Shown one piece after another: positions 43,741-53,397 of a stretch of DNA of 64,000 nt. Each line of letters begins with the position of its first letter. Position 1 is the stretch's first letter. The notes under the pieces are model-generated. The model was not told the DNA's origin. It saw nothing but the letters and a program-made list of their open reading frames with translations, and made no database searches. This DNA is from Methylovirgula sp. 4M-Z18 (lineage in GTDB: Bacteria; Pseudomonadota; Alphaproteobacteria; Rhizobiales; Beijerinckiaceae): positions 1,240,001-1,304,000 of the forward strand of contig NZ_CP149574.1 in assembly GCF_037890675.1 (NCBI RefSeq). The letters run 5' to 3'. The position numbers and the translations under genes were made by a program.

Positions 43741-46700
43741 GCCCGCCCTCCCTGCATTTCTGCGAGTCGCGGCGCGACCGAGTTGCGGCGCGAGAGCCAG
43801 AAGCCGCGCCTTTGCGCCTCGTCGAGCCGCTGGGCGATGGCCTTGGCCGCGGCCGGATTGGCATCGCACAAAAACGCCCTAACATTGTCGTCGTCGCAAT
43901 AGGCGTCGAACACGAGATCGAAATGACGGCTCTGCACCGCATCGGTGAGGGCGGCATAGGCGAACAGATTATCGACGGCCTCGGCCATTTCGCTCGCGCC
44001 GCGATAGCCATGCCGCATCTGCCCGGCGATCCATTTCGGATTGGTTGCACGCGCACGCACGACGCGGGCGATTTCCTCACGGAGCAGGCGGACTTTTGCG
44101 CGGCCTTCGGACGACGTGTCGGCATGGTACAATTCCGGCTGGGCGCCGAGGCTCTGGGCGGCCGCGGCGAACCCGCCTTCATGCGCGGCAAAGACATCCG
44201 AATCGAGCAGGTCTTGCTCGGCCGTATCCTGCACGTGCACGAAGGCGTCCGCCTCGCCAACGCGTGAGCGGAACGCGCCGGCAGCAGTCTGCGCTGTAGC
44301 CTCCGCCCCGCCAAAGGCGTGCGACGTCGATTCGAGGTAGGCGCGTCCCAATTCATCGCGCGCAGCCCAATCGCCGCCCAAGGCGATGCGCGACACATCC
44401 GTGCCATAGGTGCCGGGCGCCGCGCCGAAGATGCGCAGCACTTGCGTCTGGCCGTCTCGTTTCGCTTGAGCTGCGAGCGGGTTAAAGCTTGGCTCTTCGT
44501 CAAGACCGGCCACAGCATGGATCGCCTGATCGAGTAAGGCGATTTGGGTTGCGAACACATCGCGAAACAGGCCGGAGATGCGCAAGGTCACATCGACGCG
44601 TGGCCGCTCCAATTTGGCCGGGGGCAGAATTTCAAAACCAAGCACGCGCGCGGTGGCGTGATCCCACACGGGGCGGGCGCCGAGCAGGGCAAGCACCTGA
44701 GCGATCTCGTCGCCGCCCGTGCGCATCGTCGCGCTGCCCCAGAGGTCCATGACGATGCGTTGCGGCCAATCGCCGTGATCCTGCGCGTAGCGCTGCATGA
44801 TTTCGGCGGCGGTCCGCTGGCCGATTTCCCAGGCGGCGCGGGTCGGGATGTTGCGCGGATCGACCGAGTAGAGATTGCGCCCCGTGGGCAACACATCGAG
44901 ACGGCCGCGCGAGGGCGCGCCGCCGGGGCCGGGTGGTACGAAGCGTCCGTTCAAGGCGGCGAGAAGATTGTGGCGCTCGTTGCGCGCGGAATCAGCGAGC
45001 AGCGTGGCGAGTTGGTTCTTGTCGCGCGTGCCGCTTGCACCGAACGATGCGATGATGTCCTCGCCCGCGCGGCTTTGCGGCGGCTGGCCGAAAATATGGA
45101 GGCCGTCGCGGATGCGCATATCCTTGAGATCGCACAGCCAGGCATCGAGCTTGGCCAGCGCGTCGATGGAGTCCTCATCTTCCGCAAGGCCGCTTTCCTG
45201 CGCAAGCCCGGTCTCGCGCGCACGGATCAGAATGGCTTCGCCAAGGTGTCGCGCGCGGCGTTTGTCGAGCAATTCGGCATTGGCATATTCGTCGAGTAAA
45301 GATTCCAGTTCGCTCGCCGCGCCATGGGATTCTGCATCGGTGAGCGGCGGCGTGAGATGCCCGACAATCACGGCGGACAGGCGCCGTTTGGCCTGCGCCG
45401 CTTCGCCAGGATTGTTGACGATGAACGGATAGATCACTGGCGTCGCGCCGAGCAGGATTTCCGGCGCGCAATCTTCGGACAATGCCGCGGCCTTGCCGGG
45501 CAGCCATTCCAATGTGCCGTGGGTCCCGCAGTGAATCATCGCATCGATGCAAAGGTCGAACCGCAGCCAGAGATAGAAGGCGATATAGGCATGGCGCGGC
45601 GGAAGATCGGCGTCGTGATACTCGCCCTTGCGTTGCTGCTGCGTGCCGCGGTCGGGTTGGACGGCAATATGCAATTTCCCGCTGCGCAGCAGGGGAAAAC
45701 GGAATGCGCCGTCGCGGCAGGCCGGATCTTCCTCCGGCGCCCCCCAACGGGTCAGAACGCTTGATCGGAAGCTCTCTGGCAGGGCGTCAAACCACGTTCT
45801 GTAGGCTGCGAAAGAAGGCCCGGCGTGGGCATCGTTACCCATCAGCGCGGGCATGATGTCTTTCGTGGCGGGCAGGGCGCCGATGTCGTAATCAGCCTCG
45901 CGCAACAGGTCGGCGATCGCGGTGACGCTTGCAGGCGTGTCTAGACCAACCGCATAACCCGCGCGGCCGCCCTTTGCCGGATAATCGGAGAGCACGCAGG
46001 CGATGGCACGATCGCAAGGTTGCGTGCGGCGCAGCCGCGCCCATCGCAATGCCTGATCGGCGACGAATGTGATGCGCGACGCAATGGGCCGATGTGCGAT
46101 ATCGGTGAACTGCAGGTCGGGATGGCTTTGCGTCTCCGCCTTGAACGAAATCGCGCGCGAGATGAGGCGGCCATCAACTTCCGGCAGCACGACATTCATG
46201 GCGAGATCGCTCGCGCTCAGGCCACGACGGCTCAACTGCCATTGGGTCTCGTTGCTGCCGGCCAGAATCACTTGCAATACCGGCGCGTCCGCGCCGTCGA
46301 GGATGCTCGGACCATCATCGACGCGGGCGGAAAAGGCCGTCGTGTTTAAAATGACGTCGGGCTTAATTTTCGCGATCAAGGCGGCAAGCTCGGTACTCAC
46401 CCGCTGATCCTTGAGGCTCGTCACGAAGACGCATTCGACCTTCATGCCGCGCGCGTGCAGGGCGTCGCTGAGGGCCAGAATGGGGGCTACGTCGCTCGCC
46501 ATCAAGACGGATCGGTAGAAGACGAGAAGTGCCTGCGCCGCAGTCGCATCGCCTCCGTGACAAGCCTGCTCGAAGCGGCCGAAGGCAGGAACTTCGATGG
46601 CGGGGAGGGCAGCAAAGTCCGCGCCCAAATTCCGGTGGATCCAGGTGAGGAGCTGCGCCATGTTTTGCGCGCCACCCTGCAGGAAATAGGACCAGACCTC

Positions 46701-47108
46701 GCGCAACGCGCGGGGGTCGAGGCTCGACACGTCGGCGAGCCGCTCGTCAAAATTCATGTCGCCTGGAATGACGGCAAGATGAAAGCCATACTCGCGCGCT
46801 GCCCGAGCGAGTTGCTCGGCGCCGTAGCGCCAATATTCGAGCCCGCCGAGCAGGCGCACCAGCACAAAGCGGGCGCCGGCGCAGGTTCTCTCGACATAAA
46901 GATCGATGGAATAAGGGTGTTTGAGTTGTGCGAGATTGGCAAGACGCAGGCTTGGCCGCGCGCCTTGCATCGTGTTGTAAGCGGCCGCGAGCGCCGAGAG
47001 GTCGCTGTTGGTGAAGGACAGAAAGACGATGTCAGCCGGGCTCTGCGCAAGATCGATCGCTTCGACATTGTCGTCGAGCGAATAGGATTCTGTGCGCAGG
47101 AGATGCAT
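43737..47108 (-). CDS. cobN: Cobaltochelatase subunit CobN
   Basis: This 1123-residue large subunit of the ATP-dependent aerobic cobaltochelatase inserts Co2+ into hydrogenobyrinate a,c-diamide together with CobS and CobT (not in the window). It is related to the magnesium chelatase H subunit. Conserved parts include HCGTHGTLEWLPGKAAALS, YPFIVNNPGEAAQAKRRLSA and GAAPGTYGTDVSRIALGG. Length is a little below the usual 1200-1275 residues, without visible damage. The gene is 19 bases after cobW and overlaps cobG, in the riboswitch-controlled unit. Confidence 0.95.
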   Translation of the reverse strand: MHLLRTESYSLDDNVEAIDLAQSPADIVFLSFTNSDLSALAAAYNTMQGARPSLRLANLAQLKHPYSIDLYVERTCAGARFVLVRLLGGLEYWRYGAEQLARAAREYGFHLAVIPGDMNFDERLADVSSLDPRALREVWSYFLQGGAQNMAQLLTWIHRNLGADFAALPAIEVPAFGRFEQACHGGDATAAQALLVFYRSVLMASDVAPILALSDALHARGMKVECVFVTSLKDQRVSTELAALIAKIKPDVILNTTAFSARVDDGPSILDGADAPVLQVILAGSNETQWQLSRRGLSASDLAMNVVLPEVDGRLISRAISFKAETQSHPDLQFTDIAHRPIASRITFVADQALRWARLRRTQPCDRAIACVLSDYPAKGGRAGYAVGLDTPASVTAIADLLREADYDIGALPATKDIMPALMGNDAHAGPSFAAYRTWFDALPESFRSSVLTRWGAPEEDPACRDGAFRFPLLRSGKLHIAVQPDRGTQQQRKGEYHDADLPPRHAYIAFYLWLRFDLCIDAMIHCGTHGTLEWLPGKAAALSEDCAPEILLGATPVIYPFIVNNPGEAAQAKRRLSAVIVGHLTPPLTDAESHGAASELESLLDEYANAELLDKRRARHLGEAILIRARETGLAQESGLAEDEDSIDALAKLDAWLCDLKDMRIRDGLHIFGQPPQSRAGEDIIASFGASGTRDKNQLATLLADSARNERHNLLAALNGRFVPPGPGGAPSRGRLDVLPTGRNLYSVDPRNIPTRAAWEIGQRTAAEIMQRYAQDHGDWPQRIVMDLWGSATMRTGGDEIAQVLALLGARPVWDHATARVLGFEILPPAKLERPRVDVTLRISGLFRDVFATQIALLDQAIHAVAGLDEEPSFNPLAAQAKRDGQTQVLRIFGAAPGTYGTDVSRIALGGDWAARDELGRAYLESTSHAFGGAEATAQTAAGAFRSRVGEADAFVHVQDTAEQDLLDSDVFAAHEGGFAAAAQSLGAQPELYHADTSSEGRAKVRLLREEIARVVRARATNPKWIAGQMRHGYRGASEMAEAVDNLFAYAALTDAVQSRHFDLVFDAYCDDDNVRAFLCDANPAAAKAIAQRLDEAQRRGFWLSRRNSVAPRLAEMQGGRA

Positions 47109-47127
47109 GTCTTATCCTAACGCGATG

Positions 47128-48156
47128 CTATGCCGCCAATTGCGCGCGAATGGCATCTTCATTGAGGCCCTTTTCGCCGATAATTACCAGCCGGCTCTGC
47201 CGATTGTCGGTGTCCGCCCAGGCGCGGTCATATTGCTTGGTGAAGCGCGTGCCGACTCCCTGCACGAGCAGGCGCATCGGCTTGCCGAGAACTTCGACAT
47301 AGCCCTTGATCCGCAGGACGTCGTGGTCTTGCGCCAATTGGCTGAGCTTTTTGACGAAATGATCGGGGTCCCGCACGGCATCGACCGGGACGATGAAGGA
47401 TTCGAAATCGTCGTGGTCGTGCTCTTCCTCGTGATCGTGGTGCGAGGGGCGCGCCGCAAGGTCGTCTTCCGCTGCCGCATTGATGCCGAGCAGCACGTTT
47501 TTGGCGATTCTGCCGTCGGCGGACGGCACGATCTTGACCGCGCGCGGCACCACGGCGGTGATGTCCTTCGTTACCTGAGCCAGCATTTCGGGCGCAATGA
47601 GATCGGTCTTGTTGAGAACGATGAGATCGGCGCAGAGGAGCTGGTCTTCATAGACTTCCTCGAGCGGATTGTCGTGGTCGATCGAGGCATCCTCGGCGCG
47701 CTGCTGCTTGAGCTTTTCCGGATCGTCGGCGAAACGGCCCTCCGCGACGGCGGCGCCGTCGACCACGGCGATCACGCCATCGACGGTCAGGCGCGAGCGC
47801 ACCGTCGGCCAGTCGAAGGCTTTCACCAAGGGTTTCGGCAGCGCGAGGCCGGACGTTTCCACGATGATATGCTCGGGCCGCGGCTCGCGGGCGAGCAGCG
47901 TTTCGATCGCCGGCACGAAATCGTCGGCAACCGTGCAGCACAGGCACCCGTTGGCGAGCTCGACGATATTTTCCTCGGGGCACGACTCGATGCCGCAGGA
48001 TTTCAGGATTTCGCCGTCGACACCAACATCGCCGAATTCGTTGATGATGAGCGCCAGGCGCTGGCCGCCGGCATTTTCTAGCACGTTGCGGATGAGCGTG
48101 GTTTTACCGGCGCCGAGAAAGCCGGTGACGATGGTGACGGGGACTTTGCCGAGCAT
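47128..48156 (-). CDS. cobW: CobW-family GTPase, cobalt-associated
   Basis: This 342-residue COG0523 GTPase is thought to deliver cobalt for corrin synthesis. Walker A is GFLGAGKTT (12-20), the metal motif GCLCCT has Cys71, Cys73 and Cys74, and the G-domain NKTD motif is visible (VLNKTDLI). A His/Asp/Glu-rich loop (SHHDHEEEHDHDDFE) lies between the G domain and the C-terminal CobW_C domain and should bind metal. It lies between the DUF1636 gene and cobN, which supports the cobalt assignment over zinc paralogues. Confidence 0.93.
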   Translation of the reverse strand: MLGKVPVTIVTGFLGAGKTTLIRNVLENAGGQRLALIINEFGDVGVDGEILKSCGIESCPEENIVELANGCLCCTVADDFVPAIETLLAREPRPEHIIVETSGLALPKPLVKAFDWPTVRSRLTVDGVIAVVDGAAVAEGRFADDPEKLKQQRAEDASIDHDNPLEEVYEDQLLCADLIVLNKTDLIAPEMLAQVTKDITAVVPRAVKIVPSADGRIAKNVLLGINAAAEDDLAARPSHHDHEEEHDHDDFESFIVPVDAVRDPDHFVKKLSQLAQDHDVLRIKGYVEVLGKPMRLLVQGVGTRFTKQYDRAWADTDNRQSRLVIIGEKGLNEDAIRAQLAA

Positions 48157-48196
48157 GCAGGAATCCTTGAAGGGTTCGAAGAGAAGAAAGACGGAA

Positions 48197-48610
48197 TTAG
48201 ACGGGGGCGAGCGGCGGCACGCGGGAGATGACGCCCTTGCGGAAACATTGCGGCCGCTCCCGCCAGGGGATGACGCCGTCCGGGCTCGCGGCGAACTTCA
48301 GGGCGCCGTCGACAATGTCGTCGGCGTGCACGGCGGGGTCGAGATCGCCAATGACATAGGTCCATTTGCCGGGGGCCGCGAGGGCCAGCGTTGCGGGCCG
48401 TTTGCAGACCGAGAGGCATTCCACGGTCTTGATCTCGACCGCATCGCGCGCCTGTTCTGGCCATTTGGCCAGGACGGCTTCGTACAGCGCGGCACCCGGC
48501 CGCTCGTCAGCGTTGAAGGTGCCCTTGCAAGTCACGCAGAAATACAATGTCGCGCCGGACGTCGGCGCGATCGTTGCCACGGATGGGGAGATCTCCGCGG
48601 TCAGGGACAT
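48197..48610 (-). CDS. DUF1636 thioredoxin-like [2Fe-2S] ferredoxin-type protein
   Basis: This 137-residue soluble protein of the DUF1636 (COG5469) family has four Cys spaced as C-x2-C (Cys25, Cys28) and C-x3-C (Cys65, Cys69 in VECLSVCKRP). The second pair sits like the C-x3-C of thioredoxin-like ferredoxins, so a [2Fe-2S] cluster is plausible. The start at 48610 has GGAG six bases upstream; an ATG four codons earlier lies inside that site. It is the first full gene after the cobalamin riboswitch, followed by cobW, which suggests an electron-transfer or metal role in cobalamin synthesis. Function is not established. Confidence 0.78.
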   Translation of the reverse strand: MSLTAEISPSVATIAPTSGATLYFCVTCKGTFNADERPGAALYEAVLAKWPEQARDAVEIKTVECLSVCKRPATLALAAPGKWTYVIGDLDPAVHADDIVDGALKFAASPDGVIPWRERPQCFRKGVISRVPPLAPV

Positions 48611-48675
48611 GGCGCGCTCCATAGCTGCGCAATGCCGGATGCGGCGCGAGATGAAAAGGTGACGTCAAACGTCAT
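48601..48675 (-). CDS. Possible 24-codon leader peptide after the cobalamin riboswitch
   Basis: An ATG at 48675 with AGGAG six bases upstream opens a 24-codon frame (MTFDVTFSSRAASGIAQLWS...). It ends at TGA 48601, overlapping the start of the DUF1636 gene by about 10 bases. The ribosome site directly follows a 7-base-pair hairpin (48687-48705) whose loop is GGAGG. It may couple riboswitch-controlled initiation to the downstream gene. Whether it is translated is unknown. Confidence 0.4.
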   Translation of the reverse strand: MTFDVTFSSRAASGIAQLWSAPCP

Positions 48676-48722
48676 ATAATACTCCTGGCTGCCCCTCCGG
48701 CAGCCGCACGGGGTTGGTTTTA

Positions 48723-48905
48723 AGACGGCAGGTTTCCTGGCTCACGGGTCAAAGCCAGCGCACCCCTTCCCAAGATCGCTCTCAGTGGTTTTGGTGCAGG
48801 CTCGCCGTTTACAGTCGCGGGGGCGGCCATGGCTTCGGTTTCCCTCACCATGTTCCCTTGACATTCCTGTTTGGAATGACCGTCCGGATTGACTATGGCC
48901 ACCGA
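48723..48905 (-). ncRNA. Cobalamin (AdoCbl) riboswitch
   Basis: On the minus strand the leader contains the B12 box AGCCAGGAAACCTGCC (48727-48742), the core GCCCCCGCGACTGTAA and the upstream GAGGGAA element, in the order of the Rfam cobalamin aptamer. It precedes the DUF1636-cobW-cobN-cobG-cobH-cobI-cobJ unit, so it should shut the operon down when adenosylcobalamin is plentiful. The 5' and 3' limits are approximate. A hairpin and ribosome-binding site just downstream suggest control at translation initiation rather than a terminator. Confidence 0.92.
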
Positions 48906-48973
48906 AACGCGCACTTGTCAAACGCCGACTTAATGTCGCATCCAATATATCGGCCCGCCCATGCGAGAGACAG

Positions 48974-49594
48974 ATGACCGAGCTTGATCCCAATGACGAA
49001 GCCGCCCGCCACAAGGCGAAGATGATCAAGCGCAAGGATGTGCAAGACGCTGAAGTTGCTTCGAAAACCATTACAGAAAAGGGGCTCCTGATCGTCAATA
49101 CCGGCCCCGGCAAGGGCAAGTCGACGGCGGCCTTCGGACTCATCCTGCGGGCGTTGGGCTACGGTTGGCCGGTTGGTGTCGTGCAATTCATCAAGGGCGC
49201 CTGGCACACGGGCGAGCGGGCGGCCTTGCAGCGATTCAGCGATCTCGTCGAATGGCACACGATGGGCGAGGGCTTCACCTGGGAAACCCAGGATCGCGAG
49301 CGCGATGTTGCCGCGGCCGCCGCCGCCTGGCAAAAATCGCTGGAATTGATGGCGCGGCCGGAGATTCGCCTCGTCGTGCTCGACGAACTCAACATCGCCT
49401 TGCGCTACGATTATCTGCCGCTCGCCGAGGTCGTGGCGGCGCTTGCCGCGCGGCGGCCCGACCTGCATGTGATCGTCACCGGCCGCAATGCCAAGCCGGA
49501 ACTGATCGCCGTCGCCGATCTCGTGACCGAGATGACGCTGGTGAAGCACCATTTTGCCGCCGGGGTGAAGGCGCAGCAAGGCATCGAATTCTAA
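48974..49594 (+). CDS. cobO: Cob(I)yrinic acid a,c-diamide adenosyltransferase
   Basis: This 206-residue BtuR/CobO/CobA-family enzyme transfers the adenosyl group of ATP to cobalt. The P-loop is NTGPGKGKS (about 42-50), and the family segments [16 protein letters not shown] and [18 protein letters not shown] are present. The ATG at 48974 is 69 bases from the riboswitch 5' end on the opposite strand, so the two units diverge from a common region. Its TAA overlaps the cobQ ATG (TAATG). Confidence 0.94.
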   Translation: MTELDPNDEAARHKAKMIKRKDVQDAEVASKTITEKGLLIVNTGPGKGKSTAAFGLILRALGYGWPVGVVQFIKGAWHTGERAALQRFSDLVEWHTMGEGFTWETQDRERDVAAAAAAWQKSLELMARPEIRLVVLDELNIALRYDYLPLAEVVAALAARRPDLHVIVTGRNAKPELIAVADLVTEMTLVKHHFAAGVKAQQGIEF

Positions 49595-51051
49595 TGCTAG
49601 CCAAGGCGCTCATGCTGCAGGGCACCGGCTCGGATGTCGGTAAGTCCATTCTGGTCGCCGGCCTGTGTCGGGCCTTTGTCAACCGTGGGCTGAAGGTGCG
49701 GCCGTTCAAGCCGCAGAACATGTCGAACAACGCGGCGGTGACGGCGGACGGCGGCGAAATCGGCCGCGCGCAGGCCTTGCAGGCGCGGGCGTGCAAAGTG
49801 CCGGCCTCCGTGCACATGAACCCGGTACTGCTGAAGCCGCAAAGCATGATCGGCTCGCAGGTCGTGATGCAGGGCAAGGTGCTCGGCAATGCCAAGGCAA
49901 GCGAGTATCAGGCTTGGAAGCCGAAATTGCTCGGCGCCGTGCTGCAGAGCTTCGCCCATCTGCGCAATGAGGCCGACCTCGTGATCGTCGAGGGCGCGGG
50001 GAGCGCGTCCGAAATCAATCTGCGCGCCAATGACATTGCCAATATGGGCTTCGCCCGGGCCGCCGATGTGCCGGTGCTGCTGGTGGGAGACATCGATCGC
50101 GGCGGCGTGATCGCGCAGGTCGTCGGCACCAAGGCGGTGCTCGCGCCGGAAGATGCGGGGATGGTGGCGGGTTTCATCATCAACAAATTTCGCGGCGATC
50201 CGGCTTTGTTCGAGGCAGGGATGCGGCTGATCGTCGAGCATTCCGGCTGGCCCAGCTTCGGCTTGGTGCCGTTCTTTGCCGATGCCCATCGCCTGCCGCC
50301 GGAGGATGGGGTTGCCTTGACCCATCGTGTGAAGCTTCGGGACGGGCGCATCACCATTGCTGTGCCTGTACTGCCGCGCATTTCCAATTTCGACGATCTC
50401 GACCCGCTCAAACAGGAGCCGGATGTGCGCCTCATGCTGCTGCGGATGGGCGAACCCCTTCCGGCCGAGGCGGATGTGGTGATCCTGCCAGGGTCAAAGG
50501 CGACGATTGCCGATCTGCAGGATTTCCGGGCCGCCGGCTGGGACATCGACCTCATCGCCCATGTGCGGCGCGGCGGCCGCGTTCTTGGTCTTTGTGGCGG
50601 CTATCAAATGCTGGGCGCCAAGATCGACGATCCAGACGGGATCGAAGGGCCGGCAGGGGGATGCGACGGGCTCGGCCTTCTTGATGTGGCGACCGTTTTG
50701 ACGCCGAAAAAAACATTGGTCGAAGTATCCGGCGTCACCTCCGAGGGCGCGGCCTTCCATGGTTATGAGATGCATATCGGCGAGACCATCGGCGCAGGCT
50801 TGCGGCGGCCGATGCTGACCTTTGCCGACGGCCGGCCGGATGGCGCGGTTTCGCCCGATGGCCGCGTGAAGGGCTGTTATGTGCACGGATTGTTCGCGGA
50901 TGACGGCTTGCGGCGGGCCTGGCTGCAATCCCTGGGCGGTCAGGGCTCAGATCTCGCCTATGAGCAGAGCGTCGAAGCGACCCTCGACGCGCTGGCCGCG
51001 CATTTGGAAGCGCATGTTGATCTCGACGCCCTGCTTGAAACCGCGCGATAG
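49594..51051 (+). CDS. cobQ: Cobyric acid synthase
   Basis: This 485-residue glutamine-dependent amidotransferase amidates side chains b, d, e and g of adenosylcobyrinate a,c-diamide. The N-terminal ATPase domain begins [19 protein letters not shown] and has [12 protein letters not shown]. The C-terminal glutaminase-like domain has its nucleophile Cys in [10 protein letters not shown] and a late HG pair in YVHGLF. The start overlaps the cobO stop, and 485 residues is the normal family length. The two genes are probably translated in a coupled way. Confidence 0.94.
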   Translation: MLAKALMLQGTGSDVGKSILVAGLCRAFVNRGLKVRPFKPQNMSNNAAVTADGGEIGRAQALQARACKVPASVHMNPVLLKPQSMIGSQVVMQGKVLGNAKASEYQAWKPKLLGAVLQSFAHLRNEADLVIVEGAGSASEINLRANDIANMGFARAADVPVLLVGDIDRGGVIAQVVGTKAVLAPEDAGMVAGFIINKFRGDPALFEAGMRLIVEHSGWPSFGLVPFFADAHRLPPEDGVALTHRVKLRDGRITIAVPVLPRISNFDDLDPLKQEPDVRLMLLRMGEPLPAEADVVILPGSKATIADLQDFRAAGWDIDLIAHVRRGGRVLGLCGGYQMLGAKIDDPDGIEGPAGGCDGLGLLDVATVLTPKKTLVEVSGVTSEGAAFHGYEMHIGETIGAGLRRPMLTFADGRPDGAVSPDGRVKGCYVHGLFADDGLRRAWLQSLGGQGSDLAYEQSVEATLDALAAHLEAHVDLDALLETAR

Positions 51052-51066
51052 CTCCGCCCCAAAGCG

Positions 51067-52041
51067 CTAGATGGCGACCAGCGCGGCCAAAATCAGCGCG
51101 AGAACGCCGGCCTGAATCACACATGCGGCGCGGTACAGTCTGATCGCCTTTTTGATGTCGTCCAGCGTCGCTTCGCGCCGCCCATCGCCCATATAGACAT
51201 CCTCGACCCGCTCTTCGCCGTAGATGCGAGGGCCGGCCAGTTTGAGATCGAGCGCGCCGGCCATGGCCGCTTCCGGCCAGCCGGCATTGGGTGAGCGGTG
51301 ATGGCGCGCATCGCGCAACACCGTAGCGGCCGCACGTTGCGCCGAGGCGCCGGGCGTGACGAGACTGGCGAGGATCAGCCACAGGGCGGCAAGCCGCGAG
51401 GCCGGCAGATTGATGAGATCGTCGAAACGCGCTGCGGCCCAGCCAAAAGCGGCGAAGCGCTCATTTTTGTGGCCGATCATCGAATCAGCAGTATTGGCAG
51501 CCTTATACATGACGCCGCCGGGCAGTCCGCCGGCCGCCGTCCAGAAGAGGGGCGCCACGATGCCGTCCGAAAAATTCTCCGCGAGACTTTCGATCGCCGC
51601 GCGCGCGACGCCGGACGAATCGAGATAGGCCGGATTGCGGCCGACGATCATGGCCACGGCGATTCGTCCCTCTGTGAGGCCGAGCTCCAGTCCTTTGGCG
51701 ACAGCAACCACGTGCTGGTCGAGGCTGCGCTGGGCGATGAGGCTAGAAACGAGGCAGGCAAGAGGAAGAAGCCCCAGCCAGCCACCGGGCGTCATGGCTT
51801 GCAGCAATGTTGCGGCGGTGCCCGACACAGCGAGCAAGATGATCAGTGCCAGCACCCCCTTGGCACGCCGCACGGCAAAGCTTTCGTCGGATTTGTTCAA
51901 GCTGCGATCGAGCCGATCGATCAGCTTCCCGATCCAGGTGACGGGATGGCCGATGATGCGGTAAAGCTGGGCCGGGTAGCCGAAAGCCGCCTCGATGACG
52001 AGCGCGAGCAACGCTAGGGAAATTGTGAAGAGAAGATGCAC
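51067..52041 (-). CDS. cobD: Adenosylcobinamide-phosphate synthase (CobD/CbiB)
   Basis: This 324-residue integral membrane protein joins the aminopropanol arm to adenosylcobyric acid. It shows the CbiB pattern: AFGYPAQLYRIIGHPVTWIGKLI at the N-terminus, IAVAMIVGRNPAYLDSSGVARAAIES, and NFSDGIVAPLFWTAAGGLPG. The start is GTG 52041 because homology begins there; the reading frame extends much further upstream without homology. It converges with cobQ (15-base gap) and diverges from cobC. Confidence 0.9.
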   Translation of the reverse strand: MHLLFTISLALLALVIEAAFGYPAQLYRIIGHPVTWIGKLIDRLDRSLNKSDESFAVRRAKGVLALIILLAVSGTAATLLQAMTPGGWLGLLPLACLVSSLIAQRSLDQHVVAVAKGLELGLTEGRIAVAMIVGRNPAYLDSSGVARAAIESLAENFSDGIVAPLFWTAAGGLPGGVMYKAANTADSMIGHKNERFAAFGWAAARFDDLINLPASRLAALWLILASLVTPGASAQRAAATVLRDARHHRSPNAGWPEAAMAGALDLKLAGPRIYGEERVEDVYMGDGRREATLDDIKKAIRLYRAACVIQAGVLALILAALVAI

Positions 52042-52089
52042 GAGGCGAAGACGATAGAGGGGGTGAAAGCCCAAGACGAGGCCGGGCCG

Positions 52090-53106
52090 ATGCCTTCGAC
52101 TATCTTTCATCACGGCGGAAATCTCAAGAGCGCGCAGGCGCTCTATCCTAACGCGCCGCAACCGTGGATCGATCTCTCCACCGGCATCAATCCCATTGCC
52201 TATCCCATTCCGACGATCGCGCCGGAGGCGTGGACGCGCCTCCCGGAAACTGCGCATGTCGCGGCGCTGGAAGCCGCTGCGGCACAGGCCTATTTCGTCC
52301 GCGACACAGAGCATGTCGTCGCTGCGCCGGGAACGCAAGCGCTGATTCAATGGCTGCCGCGACTGTTTCCGGCGCGCACGGTCGGCATTTGCGGTTTCAC
52401 TTATGGCGAACATGAAAAGACATGGGCCGCAGCCGGCGCGCGGGTGACATATGTCGAGACGGTCGATGCGCTGAGCGGTTTCGATGTCGCCGTGATCGTC
52501 AACCCCAACAATCCGGACGGCCGGCTCGTCTCCGGTGACCGACTCTTGCATCTTGCGCGGCAGATGGCAGCGAAGAATGGGCTGCTCGTCGTTGACGAAG
52601 CCTTTATGGATCTCGTCGATCCGGCGTTTCATCTGAGTGCGCATATGCCGGTGGCGTCGACGATCATTTTGCGCTCGCTTGGCAAGACCTACGGGCTTGC
52701 GGGCTTGCGTCTTGGTTTCGCGATCGCGCCGACCGAGCTTGCGCGCATCATTCGTGATGCGCTCGGGCCATGGGCGGTTTCCGGCCCGGCGATCGACATT
52801 GCGCAGCGCGCGTTGGGCGATGCGGCTTGGCGCGAGGCGACGCGGAGCCGATTGCGGCAAGAGTGCGGTCGACTCGACCGCATGTTGCAGAATGCCGGAT
52901 TCTCAACGCCTTTCGGTACGCTTCTCTTCCGCACCGCGGAGCACGCGCATGCGCGCGATTGGCTGCATAGTCTGGCACAAACCGGAATCCTGACGCGGCC
53001 ATTTACGGCGAGACCGCATTGGCTGCGGTTCGGTTTGCCAGCAGGCGAGGCGGCCTGGTGGCGGCTGGAAGAGGCCCTTCGCAAGGGGCCGAAAGTTCCT
53101 AACTAA
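52090..53106 (+). CDS. cobC: Threonine-phosphate decarboxylase, aminotransferase class I/II fold
   Basis: This 338-residue PLP enzyme makes the (R)-1-aminopropan-2-ol phosphate arm of cobalamin. Family segments are HGGNLKSA, WIDLSTGINPIAYP, VVNPNNPDGRL (here VIVNPNNPDGR), and the PLP Lys in RSLGKTYGLAGLRLG. The ATG at 52090 is preferred, with GAGG eight bases upstream; ATG 52036 in the same frame would overlap the divergent cobD start. It completes the arm-attachment step together with cobD. Confidence 0.9.
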   Translation: MPSTIFHHGGNLKSAQALYPNAPQPWIDLSTGINPIAYPIPTIAPEAWTRLPETAHVAALEAAAAQAYFVRDTEHVVAAPGTQALIQWLPRLFPARTVGICGFTYGEHEKTWAAAGARVTYVETVDALSGFDVAVIVNPNNPDGRLVSGDRLLHLARQMAAKNGLLVVDEAFMDLVDPAFHLSAHMPVASTIILRSLGKTYGLAGLRLGFAIAPTELARIIRDALGPWAVSGPAIDIAQRALGDAAWREATRSRLRQECGRLDRMLQNAGFSTPFGTLLFRTAEHAHARDWLHSLAQTGILTRPFTARPHWLRFGLPAGEAAWWRLEEALRKGPKVPN

Positions 53107-53127
53107 GCGACCACAGGCCGCAACCTT

Positions 53128-53397
53128 TCAGAGGGCTTCGCTCGACCCTGGGATCCAGGCCACATGCCGGCGGATGTTGGATAAGCCTGTCTTGCAGTGC
53201 TGATAATTCATCTGTTGCGCGACTTCTGGATCCTGGGTCGAACTCGGAGTGACGAAGAGGCCTTCACGTGACGGCGATGCGGACGAACAATCGATATCGT
53301 CGGTCCGCTTGGCCCGATCGATGAAATGCGATGGGACCCAGACGCCGACATAGAGCACCACGAGAAGGCCGCAAATGCCGATCGGGTGGCGTTTCAA
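53128..53397 (-). CDS. Possible small membrane protein
   Basis: This is a frame of about 89 codons with one membrane segment (HPIGICGLLVVLYVGVWVPSHFI) near the N-terminus and a hydrophilic tail. The start is uncertain: TTG 53397 has GAGGG about ten bases upstream, while TTG 53430 has none. I recognise no family. It converges with cobC. It may be a real single-pass protein, but the evidence is weak. Confidence 0.35.
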   Translation of the reverse strand: MKRHPIGICGLLVVLYVGVWVPSHFIDRAKRTDDIDCSSASPSREGLFVTPSSTQDPEVAQQMNYQHCKTGLSNIRRHVAWIPGSSEAL

